The notes beneath the pieces are model-generated. The model did not search any database, was not told the origin of the DNA, and saw only the letters and a program-made list of their open reading frames with translations. The position numbers and the translations under genes are program-made. A DNA stretch of 64,000 nucleotides from Burkholderia sp. Bp9143. Its GTDB lineage: Bacteria; Pseudomonadota; Gammaproteobacteria; Burkholderiales; Burkholderiaceae. Shown piece by piece: positions 7,972 to 17,052 of the stretch. The stretch covers positions 62,001-126,000 of the forward strand of contig NZ_QTPO01000001.1 of assembly GCF_003853645.1 (NCBI RefSeq), read 5' to 3'. Each line of letters opens with the position of its first letter. The stretch's first letter is position 1.

Positions 7972-8096
7972 GGCGTTGCGAATTGTTGTTCGGTGGTTGT
8001 CAAATGGCCCGGCCACGCGAATATTGCATCTTGGGCTGTGGGACGCAACGATTTTGCCGTGTGCGGACACATTCCTACAGTCGTCGCTCACGCGGA

Positions 8097-9056
8097 TCAA
8101 TCGGTAGCGGCCGACGTGGATGCCGCCGGCCGCGCCGGCGACCTCGACCGTGCATCCGTTTCGCGTGCCGGCGGTTCACGCCGCCGCATCGCACCCACCA
8201 GCATCCCCGCGACGACGAGCGCGATGCCGAGGAGTCGCGTGCCGCCCAGCGTCTCGCCGAACAGCGCGACCGCGAACAGCACGGCCGAGACCGGCGCGAC
8301 CGCCGTGAACAGCGCGGCTTCGGTGCCGCTCGTGCGCGCCGAACCCGCATACCAGCACAGATAGCCGAGCACGGTCGGCACCAATGCGTAGTACGCGATC
8401 GCCGACACCGCGCCGACGTTCCAGCCAGTCGCCAGCGCGTGCCATTCGAACGCGGCCGGCACCAGCGCGAGCACGAAGCCGAGGCCCGACATCGCCGTCG
8501 ACAGCGCGAGCGGTGGCAACGGCGCCGACAGCCGCCGGTTGAGCAGGATGAACACGGCCTCGCAAGCGACGGCCGCCAGCACCAGCGCGTCGCCGGCGAG
8601 TGTCCGGAGCGACGGCATGGCCTGGCCGGGCGCGAACGTGACGAACAGCACACCGGCGGTGGCAAGCGCGGCCGCGCCCCAGTCGCGCGGCGTCTGCCGC
8701 TCGCGCAGCACGATCGCCGCGATCAGCGTCGACATCGCCGGCAGCGTGCCGAGCATCACGCCCGCGTCGATGGGCGACGACAGCTTCGTGCCGCTGATCA
8801 GCAGCACCGTATAGCCGACACCGCCCGCCGCAGCCTGGACGACCAGCAGCACGGCGTCGCGTGCGGAGACGCGCGGCCATCGCATCCGCTGCGCCCGCAT
8901 CAGCGCGAACAGCAGCGGGGTTGCGATCAGGAAGCGCAGCGCGGTGGCCGCGAACGGCGGCAGGCCACCGGCCGCGAGGCGGCTCGCGATGACGGTGCTG
9001 CCGACGCCTGCCATTGCGGCGGCGAGATAGAGATAGCCGATCAGTCGTGTTTTCAT
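8097..9056 (-). CDS. DMT-superfamily (EamA) transporter
   Basis: 319-aa polytopic protein with two EamA repeats and about ten membrane helices, from LIGYLYLAAAMAGVGSTVIA at the N-terminus to LLGIALVVAGMLVGAM near the C-terminus. EamA proteins export amino acids or small metabolites. The start at 9056 (MKTRLIGYLY) fits the first helix; an ATG 12 bases upstream is possible. It lies on the same strand as and downstream of the AraC regulator gene at 9251-10045, its likely controller. Substrate unknown. Confidence 0.9.
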   Translation of the reverse strand: MKTRLIGYLYLAAAMAGVGSTVIASRLAAGGLPPFAATALRFLIATPLLFALMRAQRMRWPRVSARDAVLLVVQAAAGGVGYTVLLISGTKLSSPIDAGVMLGTLPAMSTLIAAIVLRERQTPRDWGAAALATAGVLFVTFAPGQAMPSLRTLAGDALVLAAVACEAVFILLNRRLSAPLPPLALSTAMSGLGFVLALVPAAFEWHALATGWNVGAVSAIAYYALVPTVLGYLCWYAGSARTSGTEAALFTAVAPVSAVLFAVALFGETLGGTRLLGIALVVAGMLVGAMRRREPPARETDARSRSPARPAASTSAATD

Positions 9057-9250
9057 GCGCCGCATCATCGCGTGCGGCGGCGCGGGCGTCTTGAACGAAA
9101 TTGCAGCGGCGCCGGTGAGCGGAGCGGCACTGCGTCCGGTGTCTCCGGATGACCGATAGCGCCGCCATCAAGCGCCATCGTCGTTGCTGAACGGCAGCGA
9201 TCGACGATATCGCGCGACCGGCGGCGGCCGTGCCGGGACCGCGAAGCCCG

Positions 9251-10045
9251 TCAGCCGGTTTGCGTGAATCGTCCCGGCGTGATCCCGAACTGGCGTGCGA
9301 ACGCGCGTGTCAGGTGGCTCTGGTCGGCAAAACCGGCTTCGGCCGCGGCATCCGCGATCGGCCGGCCGCTCGCGAGCAGTGCCCGCGCCAGCCGCGTGCG
9401 CGACTGCACCAGATACGCGTGCGGCGTGATGCCGAGTTCGCGCGAAAACCCGCGCAGCAGCTGGAAGCGGCTCACGCCGCTCAGGCCGGCGAGCTCGGCC
9501 AGCGAGACAGGTGCGGCGGGAGCCGCATCGAGCCGCTCGCGGGCCACGCGGATCGCCGGCGCGACGCCGGCGGCCGGCAGCACGCGGTTCGAATGCCGCG
9601 CAAGCAGCCCGGCGACCAGCGTCACGAGCGCCTCGTCGCGGGCGAGCGGCAATGTATCTCCCGCGACGATTCGTGCATGCAACCGGCCGAACGCGGCCGC
9701 GAGCCGCGCGTCGCGCACGGCCGGATGCGCGAGCTCGACGCCGCCGAGGCCTTCTTCCGCCGCGACGCCCGCGACCAGCGCGGGTGCGAGATACAGCATC
9801 CGCCAGCGCCGGCCCGTGCCCGTCTCGATCGGCATGCCGTCGTGCATCTCGCCCGGATTGACCATGATCGCGTCGCCGGCCAGCGCGTCGACCTGCCCGC
9901 GGCCGCTCCAGGACCGGTGCGCGCCGCTGACGATCACGCCGACCCCGAACTCGTCGTGCGCATGCCGCGGAAACGTGCGGTCGGACTCGAGGCTGATCGC
10001 CTCGATGCCTTCATCGGTCCGTCGGTAATGGGTGACACGGTGCAT
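9251..10045 (-). CDS. AraC-family regulator with cupin-like sensor domain
   Basis: 264 aa. Residues ~1-130 form a beta-rich AraC-binding domain (PRHAHDEFGVGVIVSGAHRS, DAIMVNPGEMHDGMP). Residues ~165-264 hold the two AraC helix-turn-helix motifs (SLAELAGLSGVSRFQLLRGF and PIADAAAEAGFADQSHLTRA) and the closing FARQFGITPGRF. Located upstream of the EamA exporter on the same strand and divergent from the MoaF-like gene, so either unit may be its target. AraC plus DMT exporter is a common amino-acid efflux pairing. Confidence 0.92.
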   Translation of the reverse strand: MHRVTHYRRTDEGIEAISLESDRTFPRHAHDEFGVGVIVSGAHRSWSGRGQVDALAGDAIMVNPGEMHDGMPIETGTGRRWRMLYLAPALVAGVAAEEGLGGVELAHPAVRDARLAAAFGRLHARIVAGDTLPLARDEALVTLVAGLLARHSNRVLPAAGVAPAIRVARERLDAAPAAPVSLAELAGLSGVSRFQLLRGFSRELGITPHAYLVQSRTRLARALLASGRPIADAAAEAGFADQSHLTRAFARQFGITPGRFTQTG

Positions 10046-10215
10046 GAGCGCTCCTCGCGCCAGCAGCGGCGCGGATCACGTGCACTTTAGCGCGTTCCGG
10101 CGCCGCGCGCCCTTCATCCTTTTGGCCGATACCGCGTGACGCGCGCAGCCCGCACCATGTGCACATGAGCAGCGTATACGGCCCGCCGGGCCTGAAGCTG
10201 CGCGGGAGACGGCAG

Positions 10216-11049
10216 GTGGAACGACAGGATCCGGTATTCATCCAGGTTGGCGCGCTCGCGGACGGCTTCGCGGCGGACGCGAACATCCTCGCGCCCGTGA
10301 ACGCGCTCGTCGGGCGGTCGCTGGCCCTCGGCGACGCATCGGGCGCATGGCGCGTCTATGCATTCGAGGCGGGTGCGCTGCAACGGCGCGACGCGGCGAC
10401 CGACACGGGTGGCCGTGCGCCGTGCCGCGTCACGCGGCTGCGCGACGACCTGTACTTCGTCGACTACATCGACCCGGTGGCGCGCGCGACGTCGGTCAGC
10501 CTCGTGATCGACGTCGGCAACGGCGTGTGGACGTCGGTGATCGGCACGCTGCCGACCGAAGCCGACACGCACGTCGACGCATTCACGCGGGTCGCGCGCG
10601 GGCTGCCGCTGACGGGCGTCGACGCGACGTTCCGGCACGGCACGCTCGGCGGCCATGCGCGGCCGGGCCCGCTGCACGGGCCCACGCGCGAACTGATCGG
10701 CAAGCGGACGATGTATCGCTACAGCCCGACCGAATGCTACGAGCACATCTACCTGAACGAGAACTTCTACGCGTGGCAGTGCCTGCAGGGCGTCGAAGGC
10801 GGGCTGGCGGACGTGGATCGCTGCCATTACTTCAGGATTGCAGAGCAACTGTATCTGTTCGTGTGGCGCGAGAAGGTGGTGCCGACGCTCGGCGTCGTGC
10901 TGATCGATCTCGCGCAACGCAAGACGGACGGCAAGATCTTCGGTTATCAGGGCGGCGATTTCGGCACGCTGTCGAACTTCCCGATCGGCGCGCATGCGCA
11001 GGTGCTGAACGAGACCGTGCATCCGCTCGGCGGCGAGGCGCGGCGATGA
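10216..11049 (+). CDS. MoaF-family protein
   Basis: 277-aa protein with the two halves of the MoaF family (N-terminal part around FIQVGALADGFAADANIL, C-terminal part around YEHIYLNENFYAWQCLQG). MoaF was named in the Klebsiella moaEF monoamine regulon; its biochemical role is unclear. I chose the GTG at 10216 because GGGAGA lies six bases upstream and the residue pattern then matches the family start; ATGs at 10159 and 10165 give 17-19 extra residues with no ribosome site. The stop overlaps the next SDR gene by ATGA, reproducing a moaF-moaE pair. Confidence 0.82.
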   Translation: MERQDPVFIQVGALADGFAADANILAPVNALVGRSLALGDASGAWRVYAFEAGALQRRDAATDTGGRAPCRVTRLRDDLYFVDYIDPVARATSVSLVIDVGNGVWTSVIGTLPTEADTHVDAFTRVARGLPLTGVDATFRHGTLGGHARPGPLHGPTRELIGKRTMYRYSPTECYEHIYLNENFYAWQCLQGVEGGLADVDRCHYFRIAEQLYLFVWREKVVPTLGVVLIDLAQRKTDGKIFGYQGGDFGTLSNFPIGAHAQVLNETVHPLGGEARR

Positions 11050-11864
11050 ACGCCGTGCTCGGCAGCGGCCGCCTGCGTGCGGATTTCGGCGGACGCGTCG
11101 TGCTGGTCACGGGCGCCGCGCAGGGAATCGGCGCGGCGATTGCCCGCCGTTTCGCGGAATCCGATGCGTTCGTCGCGCTCGCCGATCTCAACGGCGATGC
11201 GGCCGCCGCGCAGGCGGACGCGCTCGCCAGCGCGGGCGGCGATGCGCGTGCGTATCGCGTCGACGCCGCGAGCCGCGACGAACTCGGCGCGCTCGTCGCG
11301 GCGGTCGAGCGCGACGGCGGCCGGCTCGACGTCGTCGTTCACAACGCCGCATATTTTCCATTGACCCCGTTTGCGCAGATCGACGAACCGACACTCGAGC
11401 GCACGTTGTCGGTCAACCTGTCGGCGCTTTTCTGGCTTGCGCAGGCTGCGTTGCCGGCATTCGAGCGCGCGGGAGCCGGGCGGCTGCTCGTGACGTCGTC
11501 GGTGACGGGGCCGCGCGTCGTCTATCCGGGGCTCGCGCACTACGCGGCGTCGAAGGCTGGCGTGAACGGCTTCATCCGCGCGGCGGCGCTCGAACTCGCG
11601 CGCCGCAACGTGACGGTCAACGGCGTCGAGCCGGGGATGATCCGCACGCCGGCGGCCGGCAATCTCGGCAATCTCGGCGATGCGTCGGTCGTCGCGCAGA
11701 TCGCGCGCGACATCCCGCTCGCGCGGATGGGCGAGCCGGAGGACATCGCGAACGCGATGCTGTTTCTCGCGTCGGCCGATGCGGCGTACATCACCGGGCA
11801 GACGATCGTCGTCGATGGCGGCGCGACGTTGCCGGAGAGCGGGGCCGTGCTGGGCGACGGCTAA
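11046..11864 (+). CDS. SDR-family oxidoreductase (MoaE-like)
   Basis: 272 aa, classical short-chain dehydrogenase. It shows the TGAAQGIG cofactor motif near residue 23, VHNAAY (NAG variant), catalytic Ser in VTSSVTG, YAASK (Tyr/Lys) and the C-terminal ITGQTIVVDGG. Translationally coupled to the MoaF-like gene. The Klebsiella moaE product is also an SDR-type protein, so the pair may act in amine metabolism; the substrate is inference. A late-codon-rich glycine tail is unremarkable. Confidence 0.9.
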   Translation: MNAVLGSGRLRADFGGRVVLVTGAAQGIGAAIARRFAESDAFVALADLNGDAAAAQADALASAGGDARAYRVDAASRDELGALVAAVERDGGRLDVVVHNAAYFPLTPFAQIDEPTLERTLSVNLSALFWLAQAALPAFERAGAGRLLVTSSVTGPRVVYPGLAHYAASKAGVNGFIRAAALELARRNVTVNGVEPGMIRTPAAGNLGNLGDASVVAQIARDIPLARMGEPEDIANAMLFLASADAAYITGQTIVVDGGATLPESGAVLGDG

Positions 11865-11952
11865 CGGCTAACGGGTGCGTTGACGATTGCGCGGTGGCGG
11901 CCGCCGGGTGTGCCGGCAGAGGCGCCGTCGGCCGACCCGCGCACGCTTGTGC

Positions 11953-12660
11953 CTACAGCCAGCCGTTGTGGATGAACTCCACGATCGAGTATCGGCGAGG
12001 TTCGAGTTCGTGCTGCCGGACGGCCTCGACGATCCGCGACACGCCATCCGCGTAAGGCGACGCGCCGTACACGCGCGATTCGAACTGCAGGCTGCATGCG
12101 CCATCCTCGATTCGGATCCGGTGGAACGCATGGCGGCCAAGTTGATCGTCGGGGATCTGCAATGCGTCGCGCTGCTCGTCGGGGTTTCGCACGGAGCGGA
12201 TGTCCTGCGCGGGCACGCCGAGCGACTGACCGATGCCGACCGCGGTGCCCGGCACGGACGTCTTGCTGGCCTGGTGGGACTCCGTCACGCTGATGCGGCA
12301 GTCGCGAAACAGATGGCCGCTGGTTTCCAGCATGCTCATGAATTTGAGCATCAGTATGTTCGTATTCGGACAGAGCACGACCGGGAAGTCGTGCGATCCG
12401 GTTTCGAGGTCGGAGCCGGTGGACAGCTCGACGAGCGGCGAGCGCGTGGCGCGGCAGAATTCGATCGCGGCAGGCAGCTCGCGGCCGGATCCGGCGTGAA
12501 CGACGATCGAACGCGTTTCGGTGCGTGCGCGGTCCGACCAGGTCATCACGCGACAGGTTGCCGGGTCGAGCTGGTGCGAGTCGAGCAGTTCGGTTGCCAG
12601 CTTGCCGGTGCCAACGACGAGTACTTGCATGGGATAGACGGGGTGAAGTTCGGGTTTCAT
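11953..12660 (-). CDS. Dihydrodipicolinate reductase-like (DapB-like) protein
   Basis: 235 aa. The core starts MQVLVVGTGKLATELL (nucleotide-binding loop GTGKLA), and SVTESHQASKTSVPGTAVGI corresponds to the DapB substrate motif (EAHHxxKxDAPSGTA). GRHAFHRIRIEDGACSLQFE matches the DapB C-terminal half. The usual second His and the SGTA Ser are altered (SHQASK, VPGTA), so it may act on another substrate. ATG 12660 is used; ATG 12630 would begin exactly at the nucleotide-binding strand. It stands alone, with no lysine-pathway neighbours, so it is unlikely to be the housekeeping dapB. Confidence 0.75.
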   Translation of the reverse strand: MKPELHPVYPMQVLVVGTGKLATELLDSHQLDPATCRVMTWSDRARTETRSIVVHAGSGRELPAAIEFCRATRSPLVELSTGSDLETGSHDFPVVLCPNTNILMLKFMSMLETSGHLFRDCRISVTESHQASKTSVPGTAVGIGQSLGVPAQDIRSVRNPDEQRDALQIPDDQLGRHAFHRIRIEDGACSLQFESRVYGASPYADGVSRIVEAVRQHELEPRRYSIVEFIHNGWL

Positions 12661-12952
12661 GACGGGAACGGCGCAGGCTGCTCAAGACGCCGATGCGATC
12701 GCGGCGCACCGCGCGGCGTATCGCGATCGCGCATTATGCCCGGCTGCCGGCCGGCATGCGCGGTGCGCGCGGTCATGGCCGCGGCGGGGGCAGCTGGCCG
12801 GCTTCGTCGGCGGCCACGCGTTCGTCGCCGCGCGCGCGGAAGCGTGAACGGCGCTACGCTGTCGAAACGCCGGCCGGGTACGTCCGTGTCGCGGCCGGCA
12901 TCGCCCCGAACCACGTATCATCCAATCCCCCTCGACCCTGGAGAGCACATCG

Positions 12953-13666
12953 ATGGAACACGACCTGAAAGGCAAGGCAGTCGCGATCACCGGCGGATTC
13001 GGCCATCTCGGCGTCGCCACGGCCGCCTGGCTCGGCCAGCGCGGCGCGCGCGTCGCGCTGATCGGCCGCGGCGCGGCGCCGGACGCGCAGGCATTGCCCG
13101 GCGTGCCGGCCGATGCGCTGCGCATCGGCGGCATCGATCTCGTCGATCCGCAGGCGGCTGCGCGCGCGCTTGAAGCCGTGAATCGCGAATTCGGCCGGGT
13201 CGACGCGCTGCTGAACATCGCGGGCGCGTTCGTGTGGCAGACGATCGCCGACGGCGACGCGGCCACGTGGGACCGCATGTACGAACTGAACGTGAAGACG
13301 GCGCTGAATGCGTCGAAGGCCGCGCTGCCGTACCTGGTGGCGAGCCCGGCGGGCCGCATCGTCAACATCGGCGCGGGCGCGGCGTTCAAGGCCGGCGCGG
13401 GGATGGGCGCGTATGCGGCCGCGAAGGCCGGTGTCGCGCGGCTCACCGAGGCGCTGGCGGCGGAACTGCTCGATCGCGGCGTGACCGTGAACGCACTGTT
13501 GCCGAGCATCATCGACACGCCGCCGAACCGTGCGGACATGCCGGACGCGGATTTCTCGCGCTGGGTCCGGCCGGAACAGATCGCGGCGACGATCGGGTTC
13601 CTGCTGTCGGCCGATGCGCAGGCGATCACCGGCGCATCGATTCCGGTGAGCGGCCGCGTGGCGTAG
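12953..13666 (+). CDS. SDR-family protein with an altered catalytic site
   Basis: 237 aa Rossmann protein. The cofactor motif is ITGGFGHLGVA, the NAG motif is NIAGAF, and Tyr/Lys are present in YAAAKAG. At the position 13 residues before the Tyr, where SDRs keep Ser, the sequence reads IGAGAAFKAGAGMGAY, so the catalytic Ser is Ala or Gly. GGAG lies ahead of the start. Isolated gene convergent with the RidA gene. Either a reductase with displaced chemistry or a binding protein; substrate unknown. Confidence 0.85.
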   Translation: MEHDLKGKAVAITGGFGHLGVATAAWLGQRGARVALIGRGAAPDAQALPGVPADALRIGGIDLVDPQAAARALEAVNREFGRVDALLNIAGAFVWQTIADGDAATWDRMYELNVKTALNASKAALPYLVASPAGRIVNIGAGAAFKAGAGMGAYAAAKAGVARLTEALAAELLDRGVTVNALLPSIIDTPPNRADMPDADFSRWVRPEQIAATIGFLLSADAQAITGASIPVSGRVA

Positions 13667-13694
13667 GGGGCGGCTGTCGCACGCGAGTGCGGCG

Positions 13695-14105
13695 TCAGGG
13701 CATGCGAAATCGCGCACGCGGAATTTCCGCGATCGCCGCGATTTCGATCAGCAGATCGGGGCGGTACAGACGTTCGACCTGGACGGTCGTCGTCACGGGA
13801 TAGGGTTCCGCGAAGAACGCCTTGCGGATGTCGCTGGCCTGCATGAACGCGTTGATGTCGGTCGCGTAGTGAACCAGCGAGATCACGTCCTGCAGCTGCC
13901 CGCCCAGCGCGGCGAGCACGTCGCGAATGTTGCCGAGCGTTTGCCGAACCTGCGCGCGCATGTCGTCGGCACCGACGACGTGACCGTCCCGGTCGAGTGC
14001 GACCTGTCCCTTCAGATGAACGATCCGGCCGTCGCCCTGGACCACGGCCATCGAGAAGGCGCCGAACGGCGCCCAGACTTCCGGCGGATTCACTGCTTCG
14101 GCCAT
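13695..14105 (-). CDS. RidA-family (YjgF) protein
   Basis: 136 aa. RidA proteins hydrolyse reactive enamine/imine intermediates. The family pattern runs from VVQGDGRIVHLKGQVALDRD through MRAQVRQTLGNIRDVLAALG to the C-terminal LLIEIAAIAEIPRARFRMP, whose Arg fits the substrate-binding position. Start at 14105 is supported by AGGAG ten bases upstream; a longer reading from 14144 lacks a ribosome site. Convergent with the SDR gene at 12953. Confidence 0.88.
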   Translation of the reverse strand: MAEAVNPPEVWAPFGAFSMAVVQGDGRIVHLKGQVALDRDGHVVGADDMRAQVRQTLGNIRDVLAALGGQLQDVISLVHYATDINAFMQASDIRKAFFAEPYPVTTTVQVERLYRPDLLIEIAAIAEIPRARFRMP

Positions 14106-14209
14106 GATGCGGCTCCTGTTGGTCGGCGGTAGATGCCGATGCATGGCTCCGTGGACACCCGTGCCTGCATGGCGCTGCCCCTCACCGTATACTGTTCATC
14201 CGACATCGT

Positions 14210-14419
14210 GTGACTGAAGCCGTGACCAAGCCTGCCGCCGTGGATACGCCGGACGACGATCCGCGTCCGACCCCGCCCGTACAACCCGAACTGGAAGACT
14301 GCTGCAACAGCGGCTGTTCGCCGTGCGTGTTCGACCTGTACGACGAAGCACTGGCGCGCTATCGCGTCGAACTGGCCGAATGGGAAGCGCGGCACGCGCA
14401 ACAGAAGCATCACCGGTGA
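14210..14419 (+). CDS. Oxidoreductase-like N-terminal domain protein
   Basis: 69-aa protein with GTG start. The core PPVQPELEDCCNSGCSPCVF followed by DLYDEALARYR is the short Cys-rich domain found at the N-terminus of some oxidoreductases and as a stand-alone protein in proteobacteria. The four cysteines (CCxxGCxPC) suggest metal binding or redox chemistry. Convergent with the MFS gene that follows. Function unknown. Confidence 0.8.
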   Translation: MTEAVTKPAAVDTPDDDPRPTPPVQPELEDCCNSGCSPCVFDLYDEALARYRVELAEWEARHAQQKHHR

Positions 14420-14505
14420 AGTGAGCCCGATGCCGATGCCGGCAAGCGGCCGCGCACGCACCGTTCCGGTTTCGCCGCCGGCGACGTGTTCCCGGCCCGG
14501 TGTCG

Positions 14506-15966
14506 TCACGCGCCGGCCCGCGCCCGCCGATGCATCGGCCCCAGCGCGGCCGACAACGCAACGCACATGAGCAGCACGGCCGTCAGCGCCCACATCGCCG
14601 CCCTGAACCGCTGCACGTAGTCGACCGCGCCAGGGTGCGCGCCGAGCCGCGCGAAGAACAGCCCGCCGAGCGTCGCCGCGCCAACGGCTGCGCCGATCTG
14701 CAGCATCGCGGTGACCATGCCGGATGCGACCCCGGCGCGCGCCGCGTCGACTTCGGCGAGCACGATCCGCACGACCGACGGCAGCACGAGGCCTTGCCCG
14801 ATGCCGATCGACGCGATGCCCGCATAAAAGCCCGGGCCGGGCGCGTGTTCGCCGGCCATTGCGGCGGCGGTCGCGACGCCGGCCGCGAGCATCGCGAAGC
14901 CGAGCGTGAGCACGCGATAGCCGCCGAACCGGGCGACGAGGCGCGGCATCAGCAGCGGGCTCGCGAGGAAGCCGATGCCGAGCGGCAGGATCGCCAGCCC
15001 CGATGCGAGCGGCGACCAGTTCAGGCAGCCCTGCAGATAGATCCCATAGCTCAGGAAGAACGCGCTCAGCATGTAGAACAGGAACGCGAGCATGAGCCCG
15101 AGCGCGACGACCGGGTTGCGCAGCAGGCGCACGTCGAGCAGCGGATCGCGGCCGCCGGTGAGCCGGCGCGCTTCGACCGCCAGCAGCGCGCCGAGCATCG
15201 GCAGCGCGCCGGCGGCGCACGCGACCATCCACAGCGGCCAACCCGCGTCGCGTCCGTGCGTGAGCGGATAGACGAGCATCAGCAGGAACAGCGACAGCAG
15301 CACCGTGCCGGGAACGTCGATGCGCAGGCCGCGCGGCGGCCGGCTTTCCGGGATGAAGCGCCAGCTGCCGAGCAGCGCGAGGATGCCGATCGGCACATTG
15401 ACCAGGAAGATCGCGCGCCAGCCGAGCCCGAACGGATGCAGGCTGATCAGCGCGCCGCCGCCGAGCTGGCCGATCACGGCCGCGAGGCCGAACACGAAAC
15501 CGTAGAAGCCCATCACGCGCACCTGCTCCTGCGGGCTGAATACGCCGCGGATCGTCGCGAGCACCTGCGGCGCGAGGATCGCGGCGAACAGGCCCTGCAG
15601 CACGCGGCCGCCGACCAGTACCGCGCCGCTGCCGGCGAGCCCGCACAGCGTCGATGCGACGACGAAGCCGGCCATCCCGATCATGAACATCCGCTTGCGG
15701 CCGTACAGGTCGCCCAGACGCCCGCCGGTGATCTGCACGACCGCGTTCGCGCACGCATAGGCCGACACGACGAGCTGCAGCTCGGCAGGCCGTGCGCCGA
15801 TGCCGTCGCGAATGGCCGGTAGCGCGAGATTCACGATGAAGTAGTCGAGCGGCGGCAGAATGGCACCGACCAGCAGGACCACGAGCGCCCAGCCGTGATG
15901 GCTGCGCGACGGTGCCGCGGCGGCCGCGCCGGCCGGCGCGCAGGGGGCAAGGGTGTTGTCGGTCAT
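14506..15966 (-). CDS. MFS drug exporter (DHA2/EmrB-QacA type)
   Basis: 486-aa proton-driven efflux protein, 14-helix type by length. It begins with a polar leader then WALVVLLVGAILPPLDYFIV; motif A GGRLGDLYGRKRMFMIG follows helix 2 (near residue 80), and the motif-C-like glycine-rich region is ALAVIGQLGGGALIS-like around residue 160. Start at 15966 fits the family; an ATG 36 bases upstream exists. It is divergent from a LysR gene across a 160-bp region containing an inverted repeat, the usual arrangement for regulated efflux. Confidence 0.92.
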   Translation of the reverse strand: MTDNTLAPCAPAGAAAAAPSRSHHGWALVVLLVGAILPPLDYFIVNLALPAIRDGIGARPAELQLVVSAYACANAVVQITGGRLGDLYGRKRMFMIGMAGFVVASTLCGLAGSGAVLVGGRVLQGLFAAILAPQVLATIRGVFSPQEQVRVMGFYGFVFGLAAVIGQLGGGALISLHPFGLGWRAIFLVNVPIGILALLGSWRFIPESRPPRGLRIDVPGTVLLSLFLLMLVYPLTHGRDAGWPLWMVACAAGALPMLGALLAVEARRLTGGRDPLLDVRLLRNPVVALGLMLAFLFYMLSAFFLSYGIYLQGCLNWSPLASGLAILPLGIGFLASPLLMPRLVARFGGYRVLTLGFAMLAAGVATAAAMAGEHAPGPGFYAGIASIGIGQGLVLPSVVRIVLAEVDAARAGVASGMVTAMLQIGAAVGAATLGGLFFARLGAHPGAVDYVQRFRAAMWALTAVLLMCVALSAALGPMHRRARAGA

Positions 15967-16094
15967 GAACGGAGGTCCGAAGCAATGAGGGCCGTAACGC
16001 ATGCTGAATCCCGTCGAAACGGGCTTCAGGCCGGCCGTTGAACCGATATTCTGCGGACCGTCGATGATTCGGAAAAGCGGGAATTGGTGGTAGC

Positions 16095-16117
16095 ATCCAT
16101 CGGGTTATTCGATGGAT
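16095..16117. promoter_or_regulatory. Inverted repeat between MFS exporter and LysR gene
   Basis: ATCCATCG (16095-16102) and CGATGGAT (16110-16117) form perfect 8-bp arms around a 7-base spacer, 10 bases upstream of the LysR start. Candidate LysR-type binding site controlling the divergent genes. Confidence 0.5.
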
Positions 16118-16127
16118 GGAGAGGGCG

Positions 16128-17000
16128 ATGCGCGGTTTCGACCTGGATCAATTACGCACGTTCGCGGTGGTGGCGGATGCGGGCAGCCTTACGGCAGCCG
16201 CGCCGCTGCTGCATCTGTCACAGTCGACGGTCAGCGAGCAGGTGCGCAAGCTCGAATCGCGCGCCGGCGTGCCGCTGTTCGTGCGCAGCAAGCGCGGCGT
16301 CGAGCCGACGCCGGCCGGCGCGCGACTGCTGCAGCATGCACGGCGCATCGTCGCGCTGAACGAGGCCGCGTTCGACGACGTGCGCGGACAGGCGATCAAG
16401 GGCGAGTTGCGCGTCGCGATCACCGACTACTACCGGACGCATGAAGTCGCGGGCCTGCTCGCGCGGTTGCGGGAGTGCTACCCGCAACTGAGCCTGCACG
16501 TGAGTGCGATGAAGAGCGCGGAGATCGAAGCTGCCCATGCGCGCGGGCAGATCGATCTCGGCGTCGTGATGAACCTGTCGAGCGGCCCGTTCCGGCCTGC
16601 ATCGGCCGATACGCGCTGGGTGCTGCGGCGCGAGCCGCTGTCGTGGGTCGCGTCGCCCGCGCTCGCCGAGCAGTTGCCCGAGCCGCTGCCGCTCGTGCTG
16701 CTGCCGGACGACTGCATGATGCATCAGATCGCGGTGCGCTCGCTCGCCGAGCAGCACGCGCCGTACGTGCTGGTGCACAGCGCGTCGGGCGTCGCGGGGC
16801 TGCAGTCGATGCTGGCGGCGGGGCTCGGCGTCGGCTGCCTGTGCGCATCGGCGATCGGCGAGGGCCTCGTGCGGCTCGGCGCGAAATACCGGCTGCCGGC
16901 GCTGCCCGACGCGGTGTTCTCGCTGACGCCGCCGATGCCTGGCGAACGCAAGACGGTCACGCAGGCGCGCGAGGTGCTGTCGCGGCAGTTGCTGATGTGA
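16128..17000 (+). CDS. LysR-type transcriptional regulator (divergent to MFS exporter)
   Basis: 290 aa. The N-terminal winged helix-turn-helix (LDQLRTFAVVADAGSLTAAA ... SQSTVSEQVRKLESRAG) occupies residues 1-60, followed by a periplasmic-binding-like effector domain. Start at 16128 is set by GGAGAGG seven bases upstream; an ATG at 16116 is inside that ribosome site. It faces the DHA2 exporter and presumably controls it. No effector can be deduced. Confidence 0.93.
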   Translation: MRGFDLDQLRTFAVVADAGSLTAAAPLLHLSQSTVSEQVRKLESRAGVPLFVRSKRGVEPTPAGARLLQHARRIVALNEAAFDDVRGQAIKGELRVAITDYYRTHEVAGLLARLRECYPQLSLHVSAMKSAEIEAAHARGQIDLGVVMNLSSGPFRPASADTRWVLRREPLSWVASPALAEQLPEPLPLVLLPDDCMMHQIAVRSLAEQHAPYVLVHSASGVAGLQSMLAAGLGVGCLCASAIGEGLVRLGAKYRLPALPDAVFSLTPPMPGERKTVTQAREVLSRQLLM

Positions 17001-17052
17001 AGCAGGCATGCGCGCGAGCGCAGAGGCACGTATTCGACGGGAGTCGGTACCG

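Noticed and set aside
14500-15822. 440-codon plus-strand open frame
   Set aside because: Shadow of the MFS exporter; sequence is almost entirely Arg/Gln/Ala/Glu with no fold.
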